64,000 nt of DNA from Nonomuraea dietziae (lineage in GTDB: Bacteria; Actinomycetota; Actinomycetes; Streptosporangiales; Streptosporangiaceae): contig NZ_JACIBV010000002.1 in assembly GCF_014195505.1 (NCBI RefSeq), forward strand, positions 124,001 to 188,000, in the 5' to 3' direction. Positions within the stretch are counted from its first letter, which is position 1, and each line of letters opens with the position of its first letter. The translations under genes were made by a program, and so were the position numbers. Under the pieces are notes generated by a model. That model was not told the DNA's origin. It saw only the letters and a program-made list of their open reading frames with translations, and ran no database searches. Shown here in pieces: positions 17,501-25,188 of this stretch.

Positions 17501-17922
17501 AGACGTCGCCGGACGTCGGAGCACTCTTCAAGGCGGTCGATCAGGGCGGCATCTCCCATGAGCTGCAGGAGATCGTGGGTCTGCGCGCCAGTCAGATCAA
17601 CCGCTGCAGCGCCTGCGTGCACGCCCACGCCCAGGCCCTGCCCAAGACCGGGGAAAGCGTGGAGCGGATCTCCGCCGTCGCCGCATGGCGGGAGGCGCCG
17701 TTCTTCACCGACGCCGAGCGGGCCGCGCCGGAACTGACCGAGGTGGTCACCCGGCTGGCGGACCTTTCCGGTGCGGCGGTGAACGACGAGCTGTGGGACC
17801 TGATCTCCGACCACTTCGACGAGAAGCAGATCTCCGCGCTGCTCCTGCTCATCGGGTTGACCAACCTGTTCAACCGGCTCAATGCCGCCATCAAGGAGCC
17901 CGCCGGCGCCACCCGGACGTGA
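17494..17922 (+). CDS. carboxymuconolactone decarboxylase/AhpD-family protein, 5'-truncated
   Basis: The family core is intact: LRASQINRCSACVHAHAQAL carries the C-x-x-x-H redox motif (CSACVHAH with two cysteines), followed by the helix ISAVAAWREAPFFTDAERAA. The expected ~15-20 residues at the N-terminus are replaced by the transposase remnant. The frame is open far upstream; the first usable codon I can propose is the GTG at 17494 (~142 residues). AhpD-type proteins reduce peroxidatic partners through the CxxC pair. The SDR gene follows 13 bases later, an oxidoreductase pairing often seen near ECF41-type sigma factors. Confidence 0.65.
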   Translation: MPKTSPDVGALFKAVDQGGISHELQEIVGLRASQINRCSACVHAHAQALPKTGESVERISAVAAWREAPFFTDAERAAPELTEVVTRLADLSGAAVNDELWDLISDHFDEKQISALLLLIGLTNLFNRLNAAIKEPAGATRT

Positions 17923-17935
17923 CGGAGCACTCCAC

Positions 17936-18634
17936 ATGACCACCATCGCACTGATCACCGGCGCCACCAGAGGCATCGGCCACGCCACCGCCAAGCTGCT
18001 CGCCGAAAGCGGCGTCACCGCGATCCTCGGCGCACGCGACGCCGTACGAGGCAAGGAGGCCGCCGAGCGGCTCGGCCTGCCGTACGTGCGGATCGACGTC
18101 ACTGACTCGGCCGGCGTCCGCGCAGCAGCCGCGTGGATCGAACAGGAGTACGGCAAGCTCGACATCCTGATCAACAACGCCGGGATCACCATCGCCGACG
18201 GCCCGCCCAGCTACGCCACGAGCGAGGAGGCCAGGCGGGTCTACGAGACCAATGTGTTCGGCGTGATCGAGGTCACCCACGCGATGCTGCCGCTGCTGCG
18301 CCGCTCACCGGCCGGACGGATCGTGAACGTCTCCAGCGAGCGCGGCTCGCTCGGCCGCGCCCTTGACCAGGGACATCCGCTGTGGCGGATGCTCAACCTG
18401 GCCTACACCTCCTCCAAAGCCGCCATGAACATGATCACCGTGTCGTATGCCAAGGAGCTGTGGGCACCGATCAAGGTCAACGCCGTAGACCCGGGGTGGG
18501 TCAGAACCGACATCGATCACGGCACTGGGGCCAAGAGCCCCGAGGAGGGTGCCGTGCCGATCGTGGCCATGGCACTGCTCGGCCCTGATGGCCCCACCGC
18601 CGCTTTCGTCCAGCACGAGGGCCCTCTTCCCTGA
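17936..18634 (+). CDS. short-chain dehydrogenase/reductase (classical SDR)
   Basis: 232 residues; ATG at 17936 after GGAG. The NAD(P)-binding TGATRGIG motif (about residues 8-15), the NNAG strand, and the YTSSKAAMN active-site stretch with Tyr and Lys are all present, as is the PGWVRTD loop. A Ser in NVSSERG completes the catalytic set. The family reduces carbonyls or oxidises alcohols; the substrate is unknown. It is probably co-transcribed with the truncated CMD gene before it. Confidence 0.9.
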   Translation: MTTIALITGATRGIGHATAKLLAESGVTAILGARDAVRGKEAAERLGLPYVRIDVTDSAGVRAAAAWIEQEYGKLDILINNAGITIADGPPSYATSEEARRVYETNVFGVIEVTHAMLPLLRRSPAGRIVNVSSERGSLGRALDQGHPLWRMLNLAYTSSKAAMNMITVSYAKELWAPIKVNAVDPGWVRTDIDHGTGAKSPEEGAVPIVAMALLGPDGPTAAFVQHEGPLP

Positions 18635-18714
18635 TAGTCCCCGAAGGAGACGGCGGCTGACGGTCACCCGCTCAGCCGCGGAGCCTTGACGCCTCGGGTG
18701 ACGTGCGGGTTGGC

Positions 18715-18845
18715 CGGCTGTGACGGTGGCCGGCTTCATCGGCGGCGGCGGGATCTCGTGGTTCAGCCACGGCTCCGGCTGGGTCGCCGACTCGGTGTGC
18801 GCCTTCAAGATCGTCGATGCCGGCGAGGGCGTCGACCAGGTCGAA
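18715..18845 (+). pseudogene. fragment of a FAD-dependent (BBE/oxygen oxidoreductase) gene
   Basis: The stretch TVAGFIGGGGISWFSHGSGW followed by VADSVCAFKIVDAGEG matches the FAD-contacting loop of FAD_binding_4 oxidases (VGGxxLGGGxSWxxRxxGxxxDxVxxxEVV). Nothing before or after it continues that family, so only about 40 codons survive. Apart from this fragment and the inverted repeat at 18940, the 390-base gap holds nothing recognisable. Confidence 0.55.
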
Positions 18846-18939
18846 TGTCTCCGGAGTCCGGGCGTGCCGGCCGCAGCGTCACGGTCGCAGTTCCTCTCCT
18901 CCGGCTACGTCACACCGCTGACGCAGCACAGCAGACAAA

Positions 18940-18964
18940 GGTGACCGCGAACGCACCGGTCACC
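18940..18964. promoter_or_regulatory. inverted repeat upstream of the serine hydrolase
   Basis: GGTGACCG (18940-18947) pairs with CGGTCACC (18957-18964) across a 9-base spacer. It lies about 60 bases before the start at 19024. The right half, CACCGGTCACC, and the following CCCGCG, CCGTCA and TCAGGAAGG blocks recur in the same order before the CMD gene at 21687. Probably a regulator site; the regulator is unknown. Confidence 0.45.
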
Positions 18965-19023
18965 CTTCCCCGCGCCATCCGTCATGCCGGGGACCAACAC
19001 TCACTCAGGAAGGGTTGCCGACG

Positions 19024-20169
19024 ATGAGCAGGATGGATGTCCACGGAACGGTCGCGGACGGGTTCGAGCAGGTGCGCGAGGCGTTCGCCGCGGTGGTGGC
19101 CGAGCAGGACGGCCAGGTGGGCACGCAGCTGACCACCTACGCGCACGGCCGGCGGGTGGTCGACCTGTGGGCCGGGGACGAGGTGAGCGGTGAAACGCTG
19201 ACCGGGGTGTACTCCTCCACCAAAGGTGCCGCGACGCTGGTGGCGGCGGTGCTGGTGCAGGAGGGTGTCCTCGATCTCGACGAGCCGGTGGCCCGGCACT
19301 GGCCGGAGTTCGCCGCCGCAGGCAAGGACGGGATCACGCTGCGGGACGTGCTGACTCACCGTTCCGGCGTCATCGGCGTCGACGGCGGGCTGTCGGCGGC
19401 CGAACTGGCCGACGACGTGGTGATCGCGCGCCGCCTCGCCGCGCAGCGGCCGTACTGGCGACCGGGCTCCGCCTACGGCTACGGCGGGTTCGTCACCTAC
19501 GCCATGGTGAACGAGGTGATCCGGCGCGCCACCGGCCAGTCGCTGCAGCAGGTCTACGACGAGCGCATCCGGACCCCGTACGGGCTGGACCTGTACCTGG
19601 GGCTGCCCGAGGCCGAGGAGGGCCGGTTCCGGCCGATCGAGGGGTGGACGGCCACCCCGGAGCAGGAGGCCGCGTTCTGGGCGAACGTGCCCGGACCGCA
19701 CAGCATCCTCGGCATCGGGTACGGGCTCAACAGCACGCCGCCGCTGGACCAGGTGGCTTTCGCCAACACCCGCGCCGTACGCGCGAACGGTCAGGCCTCG
19801 GCCGGCGGCGTGGGCAGCGCGCGCGGCCTGGCCGGCCTGTACGCGGCGGCCGTATGGGGCATCGACGGACGACCGCCGCTGCTCAAGCCGGACACCGTCG
19901 CCGAGTTCGCCCAGCTGCACTCCGTCGGCGCCGACCTGGTCCGCGGCGGCCAGGGCAACTACGCGCTCGGTTTCCAGGCCAAGGGCCTGCGCTACCCGTT
20001 CCTCAGCGCGAACGCCTTCGGCCATGACGGCTCGGCCGGCTCGGAAGCCTTCGCCGACCCGGTCAGCGGCATCGCCTTCGGCTACACCCGGCGCCGCTTC
20101 GGCTTCGGCTGGTCCTATCCCGAACACGACCTGCTGGCCGCCGCGGTGCACGAAGCCATCACCATCTGA
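19024..20169 (+). CDS. serine hydrolase of the beta-lactamase fold (EstB/6-aminohexanoate-hydrolase-like), cytoplasmic
   Basis: 381 residues from the ATG at 19024 (AGGAAGG upstream; a TTG nine bases earlier is less likely). No signal peptide. Ser64-x-x-Lys67 in VYSSTKGA is the acylation motif and YGYGG provides the Tyr motif. The C-terminal FGHDGSAGSEAFAD loop replaces the KTG box, as in esterases of family VIII. This fits an esterase more than a beta-lactamase. The MFS exporter gene follows 10 bases after its stop and then the CMD gene, a likely three-gene operon. Confidence 0.9.
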   Translation: MSRMDVHGTVADGFEQVREAFAAVVAEQDGQVGTQLTTYAHGRRVVDLWAGDEVSGETLTGVYSSTKGAATLVAAVLVQEGVLDLDEPVARHWPEFAAAGKDGITLRDVLTHRSGVIGVDGGLSAAELADDVVIARRLAAQRPYWRPGSAYGYGGFVTYAMVNEVIRRATGQSLQQVYDERIRTPYGLDLYLGLPEAEEGRFRPIEGWTATPEQEAAFWANVPGPHSILGIGYGLNSTPPLDQVAFANTRAVRANGQASAGGVGSARGLAGLYAAAVWGIDGRPPLLKPDTVAEFAQLHSVGADLVRGGQGNYALGFQAKGLRYPFLSANAFGHDGSAGSEAFADPVSGIAFGYTRRRFGFGWSYPEHDLLAAAVHEAITI

Positions 20170-20179
20170 AGGGCCTCAC

Positions 20180-21619
20180 ATGAGCACGCACACCACTCCC
20201 CGTACGGAAAGAAGCGGCCTCGCCCTGCTGGTGATCGCCGCCGCGCAGCTGCTGATGGTGATGGACGGCACCATCGTGACCGTGGGCCTGCCCGTCATCG
20301 GAACCGGGCTCGGCATCGCCGAGGCCGACCTGGACTGGGTCCTCACCTCGTACGCCCTGGCCTTCGGCGGCCTGCTGCTGGCCGGAGGCCGCGCGGGCGA
20401 CCTGTTCGGCCGCCGCAGGATGTTCCGCGCCGGGCTGGTCGTCTTCCTGGCCGCCTCCCTGCTGGGCGGCGTGGCAGGCAACGGAGGCGTGCTGATCGCC
20501 GCCCGCGTCCTGCAGGGCGTCGGCGCCGCGATCGTCGCGCCGGCCGCGCTGTCCCTGCTCGCCGACACCTTCCCCGCCGGACCGCTGCGCAACAAGGCGC
20601 TCGGCGTCTACGGCGCGATGGGCGGCCTGGGCTCGGTCGTCGGGCTGCTGCTGGGCGGCGCGCTGACGGAGTACCTGGGCTGGCGATGGATCATGTTCGT
20701 CAACATCCCCATCGCACTGCTGGTCCTGGCCGGCACCTTCGCTGTGGTGCCCGGCAGCCGCGGGCGCGGCGGTCTCGACCTGCCCGGCGCGGTCACCGTG
20801 ACCCTGGCCCTCGGCTCGCTGGTCTACGCGATCAACCGGGCCGGCTCGCACGGTGTCGGCGACGGGCTCACCCTGGCCTTCGGCTCGGCTGCCGTCGCGC
20901 TGCTGGTCGCCTTCGTCCTCATCCAGCGCGGCGCGCGCGACCCGATGCTGCCCTCAGGCGTGCTCGCCGACCGTGGCAGGCTCGGCGCCAACCTGGTGAT
21001 GCTGCTCATGGGCGCCGGGCAGCTGGCCACCTTCTACTTCCTCACCCTCTACATGCAGACGATCGAGCAGTACACGCCCATGATCACCGGTCTGTCCTAC
21101 CTGCCGTTCGCCATCGGCATCGGCATCGGCTCCGGCGTGGTCGGACCCAGGCTGCAGGCCCGCACCGCCACCCGGACCGTCCTGGCGATCGGCATGGCGG
21201 TGGCGGCCGCGGCGATGGGCTGGTTCAGTCTCCTCGCCCCGGGCCAGAACCCCCTGCTCGTGCTCCTGCCCGCGCAGCTCGCCGGAGGCATCGGCCTGGG
21301 CATCGGCTTCGTCGCGGCCACCATCGGCGGCGTCCACGGCGTCGCACCGCGCGACTCCGGCATCGCCTCCGGCCTGGTCAACACCAGCCAGCAGATCGGC
21401 GGCGCCCTCGGCCTGGCCGTCCTGGCCGGCATCGCCGTCGCCGCCACCACCGGCCAACCGCAGGGCACACCCCTGCCCGACGCGCTCACCAGCGGCTACA
21501 CCGCGGGCATGCTCGGCGCGGAGGCGTTCTATCTGGCCGCCATCCTCACCGCCGTGCTGCTCCTGCGGCCGCGCCCTGCGAGCCGGAACGCCGAACCCCT
21601 CGGCAGCGCCTCCCGGTGA
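20180..21619 (+). CDS. MFS drug:H+ antiporter, DHA2 (14-helix) type
   Basis: 479 residues with about fourteen hydrophobic helices. The loop GRAGDLFGRRRMFRAG is the conserved motif A between helices 2 and 3. LQGVGAAIVAPAALSL and the helix-5 antiporter stretch GGLGSVVGLLLGGALTEYLG are the other DHA2 signatures, and MDGTIVTVGLP is the usual helix-1 Asp motif. It probably exports a small hydrophobic compound using the proton gradient. It lies between the serine hydrolase and the CMD gene, suggesting joint handling of a toxic compound. Confidence 0.92.
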   Translation: MSTHTTPRTERSGLALLVIAAAQLLMVMDGTIVTVGLPVIGTGLGIAEADLDWVLTSYALAFGGLLLAGGRAGDLFGRRRMFRAGLVVFLAASLLGGVAGNGGVLIAARVLQGVGAAIVAPAALSLLADTFPAGPLRNKALGVYGAMGGLGSVVGLLLGGALTEYLGWRWIMFVNIPIALLVLAGTFAVVPGSRGRGGLDLPGAVTVTLALGSLVYAINRAGSHGVGDGLTLAFGSAAVALLVAFVLIQRGARDPMLPSGVLADRGRLGANLVMLLMGAGQLATFYFLTLYMQTIEQYTPMITGLSYLPFAIGIGIGSGVVGPRLQARTATRTVLAIGMAVAAAAMGWFSLLAPGQNPLLVLLPAQLAGGIGLGIGFVAATIGGVHGVAPRDSGIASGLVNTSQQIGGALGLAVLAGIAVAATTGQPQGTPLPDALTSGYTAGMLGAEAFYLAAILTAVLLLRPRPASRNAEPLGSASR

Positions 21620-21628
21620 GATCACCGG
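21613..21628. promoter_or_regulatory. inverted repeat overlapping the MFS stop codon
   Basis: CCGGTGA-GA-TCACCGG (21613-21628) is a perfect 7-bp dyad with a 2-base spacer. It overlaps the end of the MFS gene and begins the leader of the CMD gene at 21687. The leader shares ordered blocks with the region at 18955-19015. Confidence 0.4.
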
Positions 21629-21686
21629 TCACCTTCACGCCCCGCGACCCGTCAGAACAGCGAAACACCGTTCAGGAAGGAACCTC

Positions 21687-22184
21687 ATGACCACCATCGA
21701 GCAGCACAACCGCCAGTCGCGTCTCCCCAACCCCGCCGTGCTCGTCCCCGAGCTCAAGGACATCGGCGGCGCCCTGTACAAGGCGACAGGGAACGGCACG
21801 ATCCCGCAGACCACCATCAGCCTGGTACAGCTGCGCGCCGGCCAGATCGCCGGCAGCACGTACCTGACCGTCCTGCACACCGGCAACCTCCGCAAGGCCG
21901 GCGCCAGCGAGGAGAGCATCACCGCCGTGGCCTCCTGGCGGGACGCGCCCTACTTCACCGCCGCCGAAAGGGTCGCGCTGGAGCTGGTCGAATCGGTCCT
22001 GACCCCGAACCCGTCCGGCGAGCGCGTCCCCGACGAGCTGTACGCCCGGGCGTCCGAGCAGTACGAAGACCAGGCGCTCGCCACGCTCATCATGGCCATC
22101 GGCCAGGTCTGCTTCTTCCTCCCCCTGGCCCTCATCGGCAAGCCGCTGCCCGGCCTGTCGCCGGCGGAGCAGTGGAGGAAGTAA
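21687..22184 (+). CDS. carboxymuconolactone decarboxylase-family protein lacking the CxxC pair
   Basis: 165 residues, ATG at 21687 behind AGGAAGGA. The order NPAVLVPELKDIGGALYKAT, VQLRAGQIAGSTYLTVLHTG and VASWRDAPYFTAAERVALEL follows AhpD-like CMD proteins. At the redox position (GQIAGSTYLTVLHT) there are no cysteines, in contrast to the truncated paralogue at 17494 (CSACVH). It can therefore not do thiol peroxidase chemistry; a lyase, binding or structural role is possible. It ends the serine hydrolase/MFS/CMD run and a terminator follows. Confidence 0.85.
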   Translation: MTTIEQHNRQSRLPNPAVLVPELKDIGGALYKATGNGTIPQTTISLVQLRAGQIAGSTYLTVLHTGNLRKAGASEESITAVASWRDAPYFTAAERVALELVESVLTPNPSGERVPDELYARASEQYEDQALATLIMAIGQVCFFLPLALIGKPLPGLSPAEQWRK

Positions 22185-22205
22185 CACCCACCCACCAAGG
22201 GCCGC

Positions 22206-22233
22206 GCTCGGGGTGAGGCTTCTCACCCCGAGC
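22206..22233 (+). terminator. hairpin terminator after the CMD gene
   Basis: GCTCGGGGTGAG (22206-22217), loop GCTT, CTCACCCCGAGC (22222-22233): a perfect 12-bp stem 21 bases after the stop at 22184. The rest of the 376-base gap up to 22561 shows no gene or further structure. Confidence 0.82.
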
Positions 22234-22560
22234 CCCTCCGCCCCTGTTGGAACCAGCCGGTCTCCATCGACATCCGCGAATCCGGCCTGTGTGATCGGTA
22301 GCGCACCGGGGCTCACTCTGGACCATCCTCCGGGTCGCACAGCCCCCGGACACCCACCAGGCCGTGTCGGGCAGCGCGAACGACCGGCGGCATCTTCGCC
22401 GCGAGCGGGTAGCCCGCCGTACATCTTCTTTGCCTCGGCGAGCGCGCCCACAGCGGCCCTCCGCCGAGACGCCCACCCGGCTTCGGCGACATCAAGAAGG
22501 CACGCGCTTCCCACCCCTGGACTGACCTCGCACCGTACCGTCACGAAAGAAAGACCCCTC

Positions 22561-23802
22561 ATGAGAGTCAAGGCATCCCTGATCGCCCTCCTGGCCGCGC
22601 TGCCCCTGGCCACCGCGCCGCTGCCCGCCGCCGCGGACGGCGGCAGGTGGGGCGGCGGGTGGGCGACAGCCGTCCAGCAGCCCACCGCCACCCCCTGGTT
22701 CCCCAACTGGTCGCAGCAAGGCTTCGACAACCACTCCGTCCGCCAGGTGATCAGAACCTCGGTAGCCGGCACCCACCTGCGCATCCGGCTGTCCAACGCC
22801 TACGGCACCGCCCCGCTGCGGCTGACCGGAGCCAGCATCGCCAAGCCCGCGATCGGCGCGGCGGTGCGTCCGGGGACGATCCGGCCGCTGACCTTCGCCC
22901 GCTCCGCCTCGGTGACCGTGCCCGCCGGCGGGCAGGCGGCAAGCGACCCCGTCCGGCTCCCGGTCCGCGCACTGGAACAGCTCACGGTGACGCTGTACTT
23001 CCAGGGAACCACCGGCCCTGCCACCTTCCACAGCATCGCCATGGCCACCTCCTACCGCGCCAAGGGTGACCAGGTACGCGACGCGGGCGGCGCGGCGTTC
23101 ACCGAGACCAGCCTGTCGCGTTACTACCTGTCCGGGCTCGACGTGTCCGGCAGGAAGGACACGGTCGTCACCTTTGGCGACTCCATCACCGACGGATACG
23201 GCGCCACCAACGACGCAGACGACCGCTACCCGGACCGGCTCGCCGAACGCCTGGCCGCCTCGGGCACACCGGTGCTGAACGCCGGGATCGGCGGTAACCG
23301 GGTGCTCAACGACTCGGCCTGCTTCGGCGAGAAGGCCACCGTCCGCTTCCGGCGCGACGCGCTCGCCCAGCCCGGCGTGCGCACCGTGATCGTCCTGGAG
23401 GGCATCAACGACATCCTGTTCGCGCAGGACACCTCCGCCTGCGCCGCGCCGAACCCGCGGGTGAGCGCGAACGAGCTGATCGACGGCCACCGCGCCCTGA
23501 TCCGCGCCGCCAAGTCGCGCGGCGTGCGGGTCGTCGGCGGAACCCTGCCGCCCTTCAAGGGATCGGCCCTCTACAGCGAGTACGGCGAGAGCGTGCGCCA
23601 GGCCGTCAACCACTGGATCCGCACCGGCGCCGAGTACGACGCCGTCGCCGACTTCGACCGCGCGCTGGCCAATCCGGACCCGCGCCATGCCGGCGAACTC
23701 CTGCCCGCCTACGACAGCGGCGACCGCCTGCACCCGAGCCCGGCCGGCTACCAGGCCATGGCCGACGCCGTCGACCTGTCCACCGTGACCAGCCGGAGAT
23801 GA
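22561..23802 (+). CDS. secreted SGNH/GDSL-family hydrolase
   Basis: 413 residues from the ATG at 22561, which starts a good Sec signal peptide (about residues 1-26); the frame is open further upstream but carries no signal there. An N-terminal beta-rich part (about 30-195) precedes the SGNH domain. The domain has block I GDSITDG with Ser208, a Gly in GIGGNR, block III GINDI with the Asn, and block V DRLHPS with the Asp and His. This is an exported esterase or lipase, possibly acting on acylated polysaccharide. It is followed by a tiny frame overlapping its stop and the Tat hydrolase at 23911. Confidence 0.93.
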   Translation: MRVKASLIALLAALPLATAPLPAAADGGRWGGGWATAVQQPTATPWFPNWSQQGFDNHSVRQVIRTSVAGTHLRIRLSNAYGTAPLRLTGASIAKPAIGAAVRPGTIRPLTFARSASVTVPAGGQAASDPVRLPVRALEQLTVTLYFQGTTGPATFHSIAMATSYRAKGDQVRDAGGAAFTETSLSRYYLSGLDVSGRKDTVVTFGDSITDGYGATNDADDRYPDRLAERLAASGTPVLNAGIGGNRVLNDSACFGEKATVRFRRDALAQPGVRTVIVLEGINDILFAQDTSACAAPNPRVSANELIDGHRALIRAAKSRGVRVVGGTLPPFKGSALYSEYGESVRQAVNHWIRTGAEYDAVADFDRALANPDPRHAGELLPAYDSGDRLHPSPAGYQAMADAVDLSTVTSRR

Positions 23803-23909
23803 CAGTGATCGAGATCGACCTGCACGGCACCGAAGCGGACGGACCCACCGCTCCTGCCGCCCCCGCACTCCTGCCCGGCCGCGAGAACACCTTCACCTGG
23901 AGCACCTGA
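23799..23909 (+). CDS. 36-codon frame between SGNH hydrolase and Tat hydrolase
   Basis: An ATG at 23799 overlaps the upstream stop (ATGA) and the frame runs to the TGA at 23907, one base before the next gene's ATG. The predicted peptide MTVIEIDLHGTEADG... ending in TFTWST has no recognisable family. The tight coupling on both sides suggests it is at least translated to pass ribosomes on. It could also be the remnant of a larger gene. Confidence 0.3.
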   Translation: MTVIEIDLHGTEADGPTAPAAPALLPGRENTFTWST

Positions 23910-23910
23910 C

Positions 23911-24894
23911 ATGAACCTGAATCGACGCAAGCTGATCACGATCAGTGCGGCGCTGGCCGCGACGGGCGGCCTGGCCGCGACCGCGAGCCCGGCCTCGGCC
24001 GCCATCGGGCCGAAGCTGCCCGACGACGCCGAACTGGCCGCCTCACTGCCCGGCGGTTTCCGCAGCGCCCACGCCTACGTGAACGGGATCCGGCTGCACT
24101 ACGTCACGGGAGGCGCGGGTGAACCGCTCGTCCTGCTGCCCGGCTGGCCCGCCACCTGGTGGAGCTACCACAAGGTCATGCCGGCACTCGCCCGCCACTA
24201 CCGCGTGATCGCCGTCGACATCCGGGGCATGGGCGCCTCCGACAAACCCTCGGGCGGCTTCGACAAGAAGACGATGGCGCGCGACGTTTACGAACTGGTG
24301 CGCAAGCTCGGCCACCACCGCGTCAACATCGCCGGGCACGATATCGGGGCGATGGTCGCCTTCAGCTTCGCGGCCAACCACCCGGCCGCGACACGCAAAC
24401 TCGCGTTGCTGGACGTGCTGCATCCCGACGAGAGCCTCTACCAGATTCCGATGTTGCAACGGCCAGGCGGCGACACGCACATGTGGTGGTGGGCGTTCAA
24501 CCAGGTCCAGAGCCTACCGGAGCAACTACTCGCGGGCCGATCGCGGTTTCTGATCGACTGGCACTACGGCATCGGGCTCGTCGACCAGGCCTCGGTGACC
24601 GACCGCGACAGGGCCATCTACGCGCGCGTCTACGACAGGGCCGAGGCCATCCGGGCGGGCAACGGCTGGTACCAGGCCTGCCATCAGGACATCCAGGACA
24701 TGAAGACCTACGCCAAGGTCAACGCCCCCGTGCTCGGCCTGGTCGCCCCGGACACCCGCCCCTGGTTCGAGGGCACACTGCCCCACGTCGCCACGGACGT
24801 CCGCGGGATTGTCACCGTGGACAAGGCGCTGCACTGGCTGTGCGAGGAAGATCCCGAACTGGTATCCCGGTCACTGGCCCAGTTCTTCGCCTGA
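23911..24894 (+). CDS. Tat-exported epoxide-hydrolase/dehalogenase-like alpha/beta hydrolase
   Basis: 327 residues. The N-terminus NLNRRKLITISAALAATGG is a twin-arginine signal, cleaved after about residue 30. The mature domain shows LLPGWPATW, IRGMGASDKP, and the nucleophile elbow GHDIGA with Asp144, so it belongs to the Asp-nucleophile epoxide hydrolase/haloacetate dehalogenase branch. The late His in KALHWLCEEDP is the probable base. The second such exported enzyme is at 1995, and the two are clearly related in layout. The 294 bases after it show no gene. Confidence 0.9.
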   Translation: MNLNRRKLITISAALAATGGLAATASPASAAIGPKLPDDAELAASLPGGFRSAHAYVNGIRLHYVTGGAGEPLVLLPGWPATWWSYHKVMPALARHYRVIAVDIRGMGASDKPSGGFDKKTMARDVYELVRKLGHHRVNIAGHDIGAMVAFSFAANHPAATRKLALLDVLHPDESLYQIPMLQRPGGDTHMWWWAFNQVQSLPEQLLAGRSRFLIDWHYGIGLVDQASVTDRDRAIYARVYDRAEAIRAGNGWYQACHQDIQDMKTYAKVNAPVLGLVAPDTRPWFEGTLPHVATDVRGIVTVDKALHWLCEEDPELVSRSLAQFFA

Positions 24895-25188
24895 CGGCAA
24901 GCATGCTCGCCCGGCTGCCGACGACTCGGCATGTCACCATCGTTCAGTCGGAAGGTCGAGCCGGTGGAGCTGGAGACGGCCGCCTCCTGCCCCACCCACC
25001 CCCGCAGCCTCAGGAAGCGTCACGGTTCAGGTCTCGCCTTTCGCGCAACCGCTCGAGGCCGGCGGACCGGTAGGTGTCCATCGGTGCGTTGAGCGGCCCG
25101 AGAGGAGGGCGCCTGGTCCGCCCTCACCCTCGACCGGGGGAGCCGGCGGTTCCAAGTAGCTCCCATGACGCCCGTGCAGTCGCGGTGA

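Noticed and set aside
22492..23868. Long minus-strand frame opposite the SGNH hydrolase
   Set aside because: It is a shadow of the real gene; the plus-strand frame has a signal peptide and all SGNH blocks.
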